Shown here: piece by piece, positions 1 to 11,489 of the stretch
Layout of the letters: each line of letters starts with the position of its first letter
Position numbering within the stretch: the first letter of the stretch is position 1
Source: Palaemon carinicauda
Taxonomy: Eukaryota > Arthropoda > Malacostraca > Decapoda > Palaemonidae
Length of the DNA stretch: 64,000 nucleotides
Reading direction: 5' to 3'
Assembly: GCF_036898095.1 (NCBI RefSeq)
Contig: NC_090739.1
Location: forward strand, 117,502,997-117,566,996
The notes under the pieces: generated by a model
Told to the model about the DNA's origin: nothing
What the model saw: the letters and a program-made list of their open reading frames with translations, nothing else
The model's database searches: none
Translations under genes and position numbers: made by a program

Positions 1-779
1 AAGATTTTGTTGGTCCCACTTGGGCAGTTTATTTTAACTTGATTTTCAAGATGGCTGCCTCTGTTGTTAGATTTTGTGTGAAGGGCTGGAAGACTGGCTT
101 CCAAAAGCTGCTCTTGATCCCCACACAGTATGGAGAAATACAGAGGGCGTGTGTACTTTTCTTTTAGAATATGATCGCTATGTTCGTTAGCTTTAAAGGG
201 ATAGGATCAGGAACTTTTCCCCCTACTGTAAAAACTAACGAACCAACTTTTTAAGACATGTTGGTGGAAGGAAATCATTCCGCCAGCACTATGACATCAC
301 AAATCATGTGACGTTAATTCTACGAAGAATGACTTGAAGGAAATCATTCCGCCAGCACTATGACGTCTCAAATCATGTGACGTAAACTCTACGTAGAATG
401 ACTTGCAAATAAGTAAATTCTTTTCTTTTTCTTGCAAGGAATGTAAAGAATATACTAACTTACAAAGCATAAGTATTTAATTTTTATAATGTAAGGGAAA
501 TATATTATTTTTAATTAAATATTTGTCCTATTAGTATACTTTCTTTAGTTAATCATCGATCTATTATAGAGAATACACTAGCATACAGTCAATTGACGCT
601 ACGTAGTACACATGTCGATTGTTACAGTTCCACAATACTTTGTATCGTTATTTAATATTTTGAGATTGGGAATACTAATATTAATCGTATAGCCTATTGA
701 ATTCTCATTCTAACCCTTAGCGAAAGAGTAGAATCTCTCAGCGGGCAGGTCTAAATTATGGTCTGATGTGAAAGAGTTA
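1..779. other. Non-coding sequence upstream of YR-A
   Basis: AT-rich sequence with no convincing reading frame. It may be the 5' untranslated part of the YR-A element, but the left terminal repeat expected for that element (the counterpart of the one near 5.3 kb) is not visible, so the true left end is either lost or outside the window. It contains a 69-bp tandem duplication, listed separately. Confidence 0.4.
268..405. repeat. 69-bp tandem duplication
   Basis: Two adjacent units (268-336 and 337-405) both begin AAGGAAATCATTCCGCCAGC and end in GAATGACTTG, with only a few substitutions between them. The unit contains TGACGT/ATGTGACGT motifs. It could be a duplicated regulatory segment of the neighbouring retroelement, but only the duplication itself is seen. 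Confidence 0.85.
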
Positions 780-1166
780 AAAGTGCTAGTTACAGTGCCT
801 AAATCAGGGCAGTGGAGGGTGCAGCTGCTCGGACTTGTCGTTCGCCTAGCCCTGGACCTCTTCCATGCTCCCCAACCCCTGGGAGAAGGAATGCCGACAG
901 GCGAAGGGAGGCGAGAGGCGTTAGCCCCCGAGCAGTCGTCCCCTCGAGAGTACCTGTTGACGCTTCCCAGGACGCTCGCCCTCGCCATGGGTAAGGCGAG
1001 GTAAAAGTGTTATCTTCGCCGTCGGATGACTCAGCTCACAGATGAGGCTGACGTCTTACGTTTTTCCCTTCCTGCCAGACAAGAAGAGAGTTGCTTGTCA
1101 TGACGCTCTAGCGTCAAGATTCTAAACACCTTGACACCTAGCGTCAGCCTCGAATGTCTTGAAACC

Positions 1167-1257
1167 GAGCGTCGAGATCGTGAACGGCATAGTTCAGAGC
1201 ATCAAGATCGCAAACATCATAGTTCCGAGTGTCAAGATCGCGAACGTTATTGTTCCG
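1167..1257 (+). repeat. 30-bp tandem repeat in YR-A gag
   Basis: Three in-frame 30-bp units beginning GAGCGTC/GAGCATC/GAGTGTC followed by AAGATCG or GAGATCG encode 10-residue Arg/Asp/Glu/His/Ser units. Because the unit length is a multiple of three, it expands without breaking the frame. Confidence 0.7.
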
Positions 1258-1449
1258 AGCGTCTAGCGTTGGAACAATGTGACGCCAGGCGTCTTGAAAT
1301 TGGACTCCTCGTCGCCAGAAGTCAGGATAAGATCGGAGTTAGGACAGCAAGACGTGGACTTGCTGCAAGTTGCAGCGCTCATAGACGCTCCCTCGCAGCA
1401 AGCTGGACGCGTGACGGGAGATGACAAGAATCGTGACGTTCCCTTGCAA

Positions 1450-1560
1450 CATGCTGGACGCATGCATGACGCACGCAAGCATGACGCTCCCTCGCAGCAT
1501 GCTGGACACATGCATGACGCACGCAAGCATGACGCTCCTTGCAGCATGCATGACGCACGC
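1450..1560 (+). repeat. 48-bp tandem repeat in YR-A gag
   Basis: Two units of 47-48 bp start CATGCTGGAC and contain GCATGACGCACGCAAG, with a partial third. They are rich in the palindromic core GCATGC. In one frame this gives a 16-residue unit containing MHDARKHDAP. A comparable GCATGC-rich array lies at the same place, between gag and pol, in YR-D. Confidence 0.75.
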
Positions 1561-2164
1561 TAGCAGATCGAGGATTGTGATTCCCCCACTCGTTCAACAT
1601 CGGAAATCGCCAATCCTTTGGAAGAGATCTGAGAGGAGGAGACGCAAGAAACTCTTCATGAGGCGGATATATAAAGATTACTTGCGGTATTGGCAGACTT
1701 ATTTCCGAATGATTTTCAGCTGGCTGTTCCTCGGAGCCCGCCCTCGTAGTTTATGAAGGGTAGACCCCAGAAGTCTTTCTCCTTCAAGAAGACAGTTTTA
1801 GCCAGATCAGTGAAGAGGGCTTTTTCGACGTTGACCGACTGGATTTTGAAGAAAAAGAGGAACAGGGAAAGATAACCTTTTCCTTCCCCCAACGAGATTG
1901 GCTTCTAGATCTAGTGTGTAGTATGAGACTGGGGAGGCTCTCGGCTTAGGAGTTCCTGCCTCTTTCCAAGGGCACTTCTCCAGACTCATAGACGCCTCTC
2001 GTAGAACAGCCATGACTAAGGATAAAGTTATATGGTCCACATCAGAAAATGACCACTTGCTGAAAGGCGTCTTCAGGACAATTGAAGTCTTCAGCTTGAT
2101 GGACTGGACTCTCGGAGTCCTCACAGTGAACTCAACCTCCGGACACAAGTATCCCACTACTGGC

Positions 2165-3590
2165 AGCAGCTCTTCAAGAGCAGGGAAACCAGATGCTGTC
2201 AAAAGCAGCAATAGAAGTGGTAGAGGACCCCTCGTCAGAAGGATTTTACAACAGACTATTTCTGATACCCAAGAACTCTGGGGATTAGAGACCCGTTCTG
2301 GACGTAAGTCCACTGAACAAGTACGTGAGCAAAGTCAATTTTGCTATGGAGATATCTGCGTCAGTCCTAGCAGGCACCAGACAAGGTGACTGGATAGTGT
2401 CGATAGACCTGCAGGATGCGTATTTTCACGTCCTAATTCACCCGAACTAGAGGAAATATCTGAAATTTGTACATCACGCTACAACTTTTCAGTTCGAGCA
2501 CTTTTGTTTTGGACTAAGTACGGCCCCTTACGTTTCCACAAAAGTGGTTTCGAACGTGGCTCTCTGGTTACATCTGGAAGGGGTATGAATATCGATGTAC
2601 CTGGACGACTGGCTAATCAGAGCCAGATTGTAAGAAAGAAAAGTGTCTGGAGGATCTACAAGTGACTACATCTATGTCCACTTCATTCCATCTGTCTAGT
2701 TATTGGACAAGAGACCAAGACCTAGAGACGTGGATTCCGATCCCTCTGGGAATCAGGAATCAGTTGAGTTGGTGGGACGACCCCATCAAGCTACTAGAAG
2801 GCTTCGAACTTCATCAGAAGAACCCCGACCTAGTGTTGTATTCAGACGCATCAGACGTGGGGTGGGGTGCAACACTGGAGAAGGGCGAGATCTCGGGTCT
2901 ATGGGAAGGCCATTAGAAGAAATGGCACATAAATGTGAAGGAACTGGTGGCCATTCATCTAGCGCTAATACACTTCCAGGAAGAGGTCCAAAACAAGTTA
3001 GTACAGGTCAACGCAGACGAACACCTCAGCGTTGGCCTACATCAGGAAACGGGGGCACTCGTTCGGATCCCCTTTACGAGGCAGCAAAGATCTCCTGCTG
3101 TGGGCAAAAGCGAACAATATAACTCTGATACCCGCTTCATAGAGGGAGAGAAGAATGTCAGAGCGGATCTTCTCACCAGAGGAAGACAGGTTCTCACTAC
3201 AGAATGGACCCTACATTACGAGGTGTGCAGCACGCTTTGGAATCTGTGGGGAGAACCTTCAATAGACCTCTTTGTGACGCAGAGAACAAGAGGTTACCTG
3301 TTTACTGCTCTCCAGTCCCAGACCAGGAAGCAATGGCAGTAGACACCTTCCTCATGGAGTGGGAAGGACTAGACACGTACGCCTTTCCCCCATTCAGGAT
3401 CCTAGACAGAGTCATGAAGGAGTTCAGGGAGTCGAACAATGTCCGCATGACCATGATAGCTCCGTTTTTGGCCCATGAGACCCTGGATCACAGAAGTGAT
3501 GGAGTGGCTAGTAGACACCCCCAGATCGTTACCTTGTCGGAACGATCTACTCAGACAGTTACATATAGAGAGATACCATCAAATTTCCTC
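2165..3590 (+). pseudogene. YR-A RT, RNase H and methylase-like region
   Basis: Reading across several frames: RT fingers (LFLIPKNSG, then VLDVSPLNKYV) at about 2250-2330; motif A (SIDLQDAYFHV) at about 2398-2437; FGLSTAP near 2515; motif C YLDDW near 2600. RNase H follows, with LYSDASDVGWGATLE at about 2840, a helix beginning HINVKELVAIHLAL at about 2930, and a final Asp in VRADLLTR at about 3160. Then come SIDLFVTQ and the FPPFRILDRVMKEF segment at 3260-3430, the region described in DIRS elements as related to phage DNA-adenine methylases. In-frame stops and frame changes (for example around 2290, 2446 and 2915) make this a pseudogene. Confidence 0.8.
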
Positions 3591-4548
3591 GCTCTCATCT
3601 AACTGCCTTCCGACTATCGGAAAAACTGGCAAGAGCGAAGTGCTTTTTGAGGGAAGCTGCATGAGCAATCGCGGGAGTGGGGTGGACGTCCACAAGCAAG
3701 GTGTACCAGTAAAAGTGGGGCGTGTTCAGGGAATGGTGCAGAGTTCACAACACTTTCTCTTCCAGTACCTCTCTAACTCAACTGGCAGATTTTCTGTTAC
3801 ACTTAAGAACCCTAGAGAAACTAGCAGTATCAACCATCAAGGGATACTGCAGCATGCTAGCTTCCGGCTTCCGTCACAAAGATATTGACGTGTTGGGAGA
3901 CACGGATCTCTCGGACCCCATAAGGTCCTTTGAGACAGTCAAGAGGAAGGATACCCAACCCTCTCTTGGAATTTGGATGTAGTCCTGATGTTTTTAACAT
4001 CGAGTAGGTTTGAAACCTCTCGACAAGGCTTCGTGGAAGGATCTCACTAAGAAGACCCTATTCCTGGTTGCGTTGGCAACAGCCTAGAGGATAGGAGAAT
4101 TGCAAGCCTTTAGCAAAATGTAGGCTCTAATGGAGAGAATGCAGTCTGCTTGCTGCAACTAGGTTTTCTCCCCAAGAACGAGAATCCTTCTCAGCCATGG
4201 CCCAGATCCTTTATCATACCAGGGTTAACTCATTTAGTAGGACAGGAAAAGGAGAGAGGCCTTTGTCCAGTGAGGGCCCTAAAATTTTTATCTGCAGAGG
4301 ATCAAAAACATGAGAGGACAGACAGACAACTTCTGGTGTTCGGTAAGAATGCACTGGCGTTCCTTATCAAGGATTTAATAAGGGAAGCTCTCCAGAATTG
4401 TGGCGAGAAAAGCTTCCCATTCCTCAAAATCAAAGCACACGAAGTAAGAGCTGTGGCAACTTCGATGACTTATAGACACAACAAGTCTATGAAAGCGATT
4501 TTGGAAGCAACATTCTGGCGAAGCAAATCAATCTTCGCAGATTGTTAG
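3590..4548 (+). pseudogene. YR-A tyrosine recombinase, nucleophile codon is a stop
   Basis: The N-terminal SAM-like core-binding part is seen at 3722-3982 (ADFLLHLRTLEKLAVSTIKG, then SFETVKRK). The first catalytic Arg region (ATA-stop-RIGEL) lies near 4075-4100. The C-terminal part at 4150-4548 has CPVRALKFLSAED and the HEVR motif, with His at 4438-4440 and Arg at 4447-4449. The frame then runs through FWRSKSIFADC into TAG at 4546-4548. In YR-D and YR-B the residue exactly 36 codons after the His is the catalytic Tyr, so the stop replaces the nucleophile. This enzyme normally integrates the circular DNA copy of the element. Earlier frameshifts and stops also inactivate it. Confidence 0.8.
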
Positions 4549-4808
4549 CTAAATAGGTAGAGACCCAATATGAGGATTATTGTTCCCTGGGTCCGTACGT
4601 TGCCTCCGGCACCGTAGTTGGAATAGGTACTTCTGCCTCTAACCTATAACCTTGTTTATACGCTTGCCTTTTCTTGAACTTGTTCTCATAGGTTGTCTGT
4701 GAAGGTTGCTGCAACCTTCCACGACCTGGGAATCAAGTCTAAGTTAGGTTTTATGGAATGTGTTTTTAGTGTGTTAATGGGTCAGGTGGTCAGATCATTG
4801 TCTATGGC

Positions 4809-5129
4809 TATGCCAGGATAGTAAGGGTGGTGGTCTAGTCATGTTAAGGTCAAGGACCGTGGACAGCCCCACAGAAACTTTCTTCAGCCCCCTGGGTGAA
4901 TCGCTGGGTCTCTCAAGGAATGCAGGCAAATGAGGCAGGAAAACTATGAAGCCAGCGTCCTTATCAGGTATGCTAAGATAGCAAGGGTGGTGGTCTAGTC
5001 ATGTTAAGGTCGAGGACCATGTGACAGCCCCACAGAGACTTTTTACAGCCCCCTGGGTGGATCGCTGGGTCTCTCAAGGAATGCAGGTAAATGAGGCAAG
5101 AAAAATATGAAGCCAACTTCCTTATCAGG
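4809..5129. repeat. 160-bp tandem duplication in YR-A 3' region
   Basis: Two consecutive units (4809-4968 and 4969-5129) share GGGTGGTGGTCTAGTCATG, the CCCCCTGGGTG segment and the final CCTTATCAGGTA. They differ at scattered positions, so the duplication is not recent. It lies between the recombinase and the terminal hairpin. Confidence 0.9.
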
Positions 5130-5228
5130 TAGGAATCAGATTATTGGTACAGCTAATTTGTAGCGATTAATAATTCTACGAATTCCCGACGGTGTTGCGG
5201 TTTTCTAACCCACCACCAATGGTGTCAA

Positions 5229-5580
5229 TCAGCTATATACAGCATATGTAACTACCAGGGAAGTTACATATTTGAAAATGGTATTTTCATTTCAAAATAG
5301 ATTTTTAAATATACTTACCTGGTAGTTACATATATAAAAGGTCCCTCCCTCCTCCCCTCTGAAAACAGGGGCATGGAATTTCTGAGGACAAATGGGAATG
5401 GTTCCAGGTACCCAGTTAGAGGGCGCACAGGTATGATCACCTGGCCACCTATCGGCGATTGCCAAGAATTTTGAATTTCTGCCGTGCACGCGGCGAATCG
5501 GCGGGATTAAGCTATATATACGTAACTACCAGGTAAGTATATCTAAAAATTTATTTGAAAATTTGAAAATACCATTTTAT
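5229..5580. repeat. YR-A terminal repeat and 3' complementary hairpin
   Basis: A terminal-repeat copy (GTAACTACCAGGGAAG) near 5247 is followed by two complementary arms at about 5276-5335 and 5512-5580. The left arm contains ATACTTACCTGGTAGTTACA and the right arm TAACTACCAGGTAAGTAT. The spacer is about 180 bp. YR-D has the same layout. In DIRS elements such complementary 3' sequence is thought to template circularisation of the DNA copy. Confidence 0.8.
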
Positions 5581-7734
5581 TAATTCATGTTAGTCAATTT
5601 AAAAGAATAAGATATAGAGGATATGATTCTATTGATTAATATTCATGAATCTCTTACTTCAATACTGAGAAGTCTTGAGTATTCTAATATTTTAAAAGCT
5701 ACTCCTTAAGTTTCTTGGAACGTTCCTTATAAATTTTATACAATTTTGTGCATACCAATTGATACCCTAATTTCCATTTTCCAAAGCTAATTTCCATCTA
5801 AGAAAAAAAAAATTATTTTTATCAAACTCCGGAATCAAATCTATTTTGTTTAAATTAGTGTTAATTTAGATCAAATGTTAAAACATTTAAGTAAACTGAA
5901 TCTATTGAATGCATTTTTTCTTGTTTCTATTGATTTTCATTGAAGAATAACTATGAAAAGCTAAATTATTTTTTTTTTTGCCATAATCTCACCTAATAAG
6001 AGTTTTCATATAATCTATTATATGTTTCAGTTTGCTAATCAAAGCGTGTTATTTATCCAAAATCATTAGATGAGTTATTAATAGAATAATATTTTCAGGA
6101 TGCAGTTGTTCGCTTGCTTGAGATTAACAAATGACTGACGGCAGCACTGGACGGCAGATATAATGGCGATGTCTATTAATCACAAGAAAACTTTTGTTCT
6201 ACTGTGCAAGTGGAATTCAAGATTTGTGACTTTAAAAAGAAATACACGCCATAGTTTTTGTATGAGGAGAATTAATAATTTTAAAAATTCTTGTGTAGAT
6301 CTGTTTACAGTAAGGCTCTACGTATCTAATATTGGTTAATTAATCCGTTAAAGTTAGCTGTTAGAATTCAACGGCAAATCTAATAGTTTTCTATATATCC
6401 TAAAATCTATTGCTGCCTATGTCGTATAATTTTCATATTAAATTATACTGATTAAGTCTTAACTATCGTGAACGCTACTGTCAGATTTTTATTTGAAAAT
6501 TTTAACAAAGAACAAAGCGTAAAAGTTAGTTATACTTCCTTTGCTACTTGAAAGGTCACTGAATCACCACTTCAATAACTGTGATCACCATTTTAGTCTT
6601 TTGCAATCTCTTGTCATACTAGAAGCCTCAATATTAAATCTCACTCTCACTTATGTATAGTCATCAATTGAAAAATTTACTTTTGTTATTTTTTCTTATG
6701 TATGTATAAGAATGTTGGTAATACCATGTTTTATCGAGGCTATAGAACAAGGTTATACAATTTTCAGTTGTGTGCTGCTTATTTCAAATTTGATTTGACC
6801 ACAATGCTTGTGTCATAATTTCTATATAGTATTTGAAGTGACAAAAACACTTGATTACTGTAGAGTAGTTGTAAATCAGAAAACATATCGTCTGAAACTT
6901 TTGATGCTAATATTAAATAGCTAGATTTTCATAAACAAATATTGTGGTATTGTTAGGTAAATTTTCTCTTATTTTTACGAAAATGACGTAGAAAATATTT
7001 ACTCATATTACGTGGTATAATGTGTTTTGAAAACGATGTATCATCACAAGTCCAGATATTTTATCTTGACTGTACTTGATATATTTTGTGACTTTAGTTC
7101 AATTGATGGCCAGTTTCTCTGTCAGGTGAGGTTCTACTTGGTGAAGATATTGTTTTTTCTTTTTATACAGTGACGTCTTTTCTTCATTGTATTCTTATGA
7201 TGCCGTGCTCTTGTTGGCACCTATAGATAGTGGAATAAGGCTGATAGATTGGAAAGCTAATGAACAATTCTGGGTTTTTTACCCTGTGTTTTAGCTTATG
7301 CTACGATTAAGGTTATGTTTCTATCCTTACTTTCCATTAGGCCTACCTATTCTGTAAATAGTTGTTGGTCATTAAGCTTTGTCTTTAATTACAACATATC
7401 TTATGCACCTTGATGACATAGAACCTATGAAGATTGTTATGGGGTTTCGAAGTTCTCTGCGTAGAAGCTGGTTTTTTTTTTTTTTTTTTTTTTTTTTGTG
7501 CGTGTGATTAACCAGGTTTCAGCAAGAGCAATTTAGTCCCACTTTTCCTGCTCTGTTTGACGTGACAACCATTCATGATGTTGAACAAGCCAGAAAATTG
7601 CACTTGATATACATTGTTTGGTTAGATTATAATTCTTATGTTAATTGGCTGGCACAGTGATGAATTTTGCTAACTTATCGTATTTATGATGGTTGTAACT
7701 GAAGGCTTCTTGTTGGTCTCCTCTTTAAATATAT
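5581..7734. other. AT-rich non-coding region
   Basis: No coding frame of note. It contains a poly-T run at 7472-7497. A possible 3' splice site, TATTTTCAG, lies at about 6090-6098, followed by a short open stretch (DAVVRLLEINK) ending in TGA at 6132-6134. I treat that only as a weak terminal-exon candidate. Confidence 0.6.
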
Positions 7735-8171
7735 ACATACATATACCAAAGGCACTTCCCCAAATTTTGGGGGGTAGCCGACATCAACAATGAAACAAAA
7801 CAAAAAGGGGACCTCTACTCTCTACGTTCCTCCAGCCTAACCAGGGACTCAGCCGAGTTCAGCTGGTACTGCTAGGGTGCCACAGCCCAACCTCCCACAT
7901 TATCCACCACAGATGAAGCTTCATAATGCTGAATCTCCTACTGCTGCTACCTCCGTGGTCATCTAGGGCACCGGAGGAAGCAGCAGGGCCTACCGGAACT
8001 GCGTCACAAGCACTCGCCATTCATTCTTATTCCTAGCACGCTCTCTTGCCTCTCTCACATCTATCCTCCTATCACCCAGAGCTTTCTTCACACCATCCAT
8101 CCACCCAAACCTTGGCCTTCCTCTTGTACTTCTCCCATCAACTCTTGCATTCATCACCTTCTTTAGCAGAC
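7735..8171 (-). mobile_element. LINE 3' end (C-terminus of ORF2 plus 3' UTR)
   Basis: Read on the minus strand, 8171 down to 7990 encodes the last part of a non-LTR retrotransposon polyprotein: MNARVDGRSTRGRPRFGWMD, then DVREARERARNKNEW, then a TAG stop at 7990-7992. The remaining roughly 255 bp are 3' UTR, ending in a TATATGTATGTATATAT tail. The G-R-P-R-x-x-W followed by a charged helix and EWRVLV is the usual ending of RTE-like or similar LINEs. The copy is 5'-truncated, as expected for a dead-on-arrival LINE insertion. Family assignment is not certain. Confidence 0.75.
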
Positions 8172-8338
8172 ATTAGTTAAAATCATTTTGCTCATATATT
8201 TACTGGAGGAAATTATTGAGAGCAAATTTTAATTTAGATTATTTATAGATATCTGGAGAATTAAATGGCTTGATCAAATCAATAGCAACCAATAACGAGT
8301 TCTTAATAATGGTAATGATTTCTCTTGCTGGTTTTCAG

Positions 8339-8407
8339 GGATATTCACCCTATGGACCTCAGTATGACTATGATTTTCTTCTTCAGGACTCTTGTTATGA
8401 GTTGTGA
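8339..8407 (+). other. Candidate terminal exon (speculative)
   Basis: A good 3' splice site (TCTCTTGCTGGTTTTCAG, ending at 8338) is followed by 22 codons and a TGA at 8405-8407. The translation GYSPYGPQYDYDFLLQDSCY continues with EL before the stop and is rich in Tyr/Gly/Gln, like the low-complexity tails of some RNA-binding proteins. No upstream exon can be identified in the window, so this could be chance. Confidence 0.2.
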
Positions 8408-8689
8408 ATTTTTTTAAGAAAATTATGCAAAGGGTTATAATCTTCCCACATCAATTCAAAATATTTCCCTGCATACTTAGGATTGCAAATTTGTACAAGG
8501 TATTCAACGTTTCAGGTTTATGCCTAACTTTAGGAAATTTTTAGACCACTCCAGCTGACAGTTTTGAAAGGGCCAGTTTGGTTTCAAGAGATTATAGATT
8601 ATTTCTTGGCTTGTGTTTGTGGGGGGGGGGATACGACCTGGTTTAAAGTATATCTCCTTAAAGGAAATTCAAGTATCCTGTGTGCTTAT

Positions 8690-9480
8690 TGTTTGGTTTG
8701 TTGAGTTACTTTGGGCATTCCTTGCTCTATAGAGTTATTTGTGAGAAATCCTTGTTTAAAATTTTTTTTTTCAGATAATTTTTTTTTTCAGGTCACTTCT
8801 GGGTAAAAAGGGCTTTCTTTAGTATTCTCGCTTTTGGGGCACTTTCTGTTTAAAAATGTCTTACAAAGTTCCCTTAATTTAGGAATTTTCTCTGGCCAAA
8901 CATTGGCTATTGAGTAATGTCTTCATTTCCGAAGCTTTGATGATTATTCTCCCCAGTTCTGATTTGCTTAAAATTTCTTTTGTAGCACTCCTTGATCTGT
9001 GGAGTTATTTGAGGAACTCCTTAGCCATGCATTGTGGAGAAATTCAGGCTTCAAGTGTTTTTGTTTTAGATTATTTGGGATACTAATTAGTCTATGTAGT
9101 AATATTGGAATCCTTTATCTGTAGAGTTATTTAAGGCGTTTCTTGATTTAGCTGGGTATCTAGGGCATCTATTTCATTCACCAGTTTTGAATATTCCCTC
9201 ATTTGCGGAAATTTTCTTTACCACACACTGGTTTATTTAGGCTATCACTTTGTCTATGGAGTTATTTGGGGCTGCTTCTTCTGTCCATTCAGTTGTTCAT
9301 AAGCTTTTTTTATCTTAGAAGTAATTTTGGATACTTTTGTCTTTAGTGTCATTTAGAACACTTCTAGGGGGTTGTCTTAGATGCTCATTGGATGATGAAG
9401 TGATCTATAAGTTATTTAGAGCACTATATTGCATATGGAATTATTTAGAGCAATTGTTTTGTGCATGGAGTAATCTTCTT
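8690..9480. repeat. Degenerate dispersed motif array
   Basis: Variants of CT(A/G)T(G/A)GAGTTATTTGGGGCA recur irregularly, for example near 8730, 9000, 9125, 9255 and 9440, separated by T-rich sequence. This looks like an old, strongly diverged minisatellite or a decayed repeat. No coding frame is present. Confidence 0.5.
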
Positions 9481-10102
9481 CATTAGATTGACTATTTCAT
9501 GTCACTCACTGTTTCCTTGTTTCTATTCAAGTAATTCCTTGTTTCGTCTTTTTTTCAATCTTGTTTCGAAGAGTTCCAGTTTTCTTGCCAATCTTTAAGC
9601 TCCAAAGTTATGTAATTGGTGGATTTAAGATTTATGTATATCTCTAATAATTTTGCTTTTATCTTTTGGGGGATATTTAAAAGATAACTTCTGTGTCAAT
9701 GGAATTCAAGGTATGTTCCTCACATGTAGCACCCCAAGTTTTTCTTCCTAAGCTATATGCCAAACTATCATAAAACTGGCGAGATATTTACTTTATCCCA
9801 TTTTATTTTTTATATGAAAATATTAAAAGCATCATATTCTATAATTTCTTGTATATTTGCTAAGGAAAATTCGTGTACAATAACGAACTTTTGCTTTCCT
9901 TTTATTGAAAATATTGTATTTCCCTTTTACTATAATGTTTTTTTTAAAGATGAAAACAAACTAAAATTCTTACTTTGATCTGAAAGTTAGAGATAAAAAT
10001 AAGTATGGTATCTTGTATTTCTTATTCTTTAATCACCGGTCAAATCTCGTCCAAATAATAATCCATTCTCCTTTTGACCATTTGTATTACTTTGCACAAG
10101 TT

Positions 10103-10104
<2 letters not shown>

Positions 10105-10190
<86 letters not shown>
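10105..10190. repeat. (TC)n microsatellite with short (AC)n end
   Basis: About 80 bases of uninterrupted TC followed by ACACAC. Confidence 0.98.
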
Positions 10191-10412
10191 TTTCAATTTT
10201 CGAGTAATTAGGAACTTGGAGTGACAGAAGTAATGGAGATGCTACCTAATGTAACTAAATAGATTAAATAATGAAAGGAGGTGATGAAGGATAGGTCAGT
10301 GAGCGTCCATAGATCAAGATTGCCATGAAACATCGGTTGTGAAGAAAAAAAGGTGATAAGATTCAAGTTATTAAAAGGTTAGATATAAAATAAAATAATC
10401 ATATCGGTAGGG

Positions 10413-10695
10413 GCGTAGTGCCATCAGTGTACCTGTGGTGTTCCATTGTAGGCATTGCTTAATGCTCTTTGCAACTCTCCTTCTGACCTTAACTGCATTT
10501 GCTTTATACCCTTTTACAATAACCCCCTTCCCGCTTCCTTTCTTCCATTTTGTTGTTCAGTTTCTTATCTCCTACTACAGTGCAACTGCCGGGGCATCCC
10601 CCAGTTGCAGTTAGGTACGGAATGGCCTCACAAGCCCAGCGATGAGTTTTATAGCCAAAAATCTAAATCAAATCCGATCCTGAATATATTACGTA
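10413..10695 (+). repeat. Dispersed decapod-type repeat, copy 1
   Basis: Shares ordered blocks with 13863-14140: a GTAGGCATTGCTTAATG-type block, a pyrimidine-rich middle (CCTTTCTTCCATTTTG), and GGAATGGCCTCACAAGCCCA near the end followed by an AATCTAAATCAAATC-like tail. I recognise this arrangement (ending in a CTCA-x-AGGCCC-like block) as a short interspersed repeat common in crustacean genomes. No RNA polymerase III boxes are evident, so the class is left open. Confidence 0.65.
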
Positions 10696-11401
10696 CTATG
10701 CATGATCGGCAGTGTAACAGAATGTGGATGACTGAAATGATAAGATATCGTATATTGATTAATGGAAGTATGAAATATAGAATATGTAAGTATATGAGAA
10801 ATAAATAATATGTCATGAGTTATTAGTCTAATGAAGTCGACTTCAGCTCATTAGATATTTTTGAATTAAAATGCAGTAGAAGTAAATATTAGTAATATTA
10901 AAGCTTATAAGTTCAGGTTGATATGGATTTAACGAAAGCAAGTATTTTCTATGTAGTGTTCTTAATGTTTTGGTAAATATAAATAACCTATGGCATATCA
11001 ACTCTTAAAGCTTCATTTATTTATGAATCACTAAGTGTAGACCCAGGGCATAAAATGAATGAATCTAAATGGTGTGACTGTTGACTGATATTAGAAAAGA
11101 TCTTTCATTAATTGGGAATTTTAGAAGGCGACCTCAACAAGCAGCTGATTACTGATAAACTTCTCCAGTGAATTGCATAGTTAGATGAAAAGTTTAATTT
11201 CTTGGGTTAATAAAATGTTTGTGTAAAGGGTTTCTGTGTAGATAAAGGGAGGGAGAAGAGTTTAGAATCATGTGGTTGTGTAGCCAAAAGTAAATTTGTG
11301 ATTGTATAAAATAGATGGGATATAAACTAAATAGAATTCAATGGCCACCCCAATCTAAGGACATTCCCTTAATTTACTAGTACTTTAAGCAATTTAGTAA
11401 T

Positions 11402-11402
<1 letters not shown>

Positions 11403-11486
<84 letters not shown>
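11403..11486. repeat. (CT)n microsatellite
   Basis: 84 bases of uninterrupted CT. Confidence 0.98.

Positions 11487-11489
<3 letters not shown>

Larger units (their letters stand above)
790..1760 (+). pseudogene. gag-like remnant of YR-A
   Basis: The stretch at 855-900 matches the gag start of YR-D (36.81-36.85 kb): both encode a short SPGPL-type segment around CTGGACCTCTT. Downstream, 1131-1424 reads as a charged, Arg/Asp/Ser-rich segment with three 10-residue repeats of the form ERDRERHSS. This is followed by a His/Asp/Ala-rich tandem array (1450-1560), then a basic region RSERRRRKK near 1630. The frame changes several times. DIRS gag proteins are poorly conserved, so the call rests on position before RT, similarity to YR-D and composition. 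A nucleic-acid-binding structural role is inferred only. Confidence 0.5.
780..5580 (+). mobile_element. YR-A: decayed DIRS-like retrotransposon
   Basis: Remnants occur in the order gag, RT, RNase H, methylase-like region and tyrosine recombinase, all on the plus strand. A 3' untranslated region and a complementary 3' hairpin follow. This order, and a recombinase in place of an integrase, is diagnostic of the DIRS group. Many stops and frameshifts break every open frame, so the copy is dead. The gag start shares the segment around CTGGACCTCTT with YR-D, so the two belong to related families. Left boundary uncertain. Confidence 0.85.

Noticed and set aside
1807..2313. 168-codon minus-strand frame over YR-A
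   Set aside because: It is antisense to recognisable RT sequence on the plus strand.
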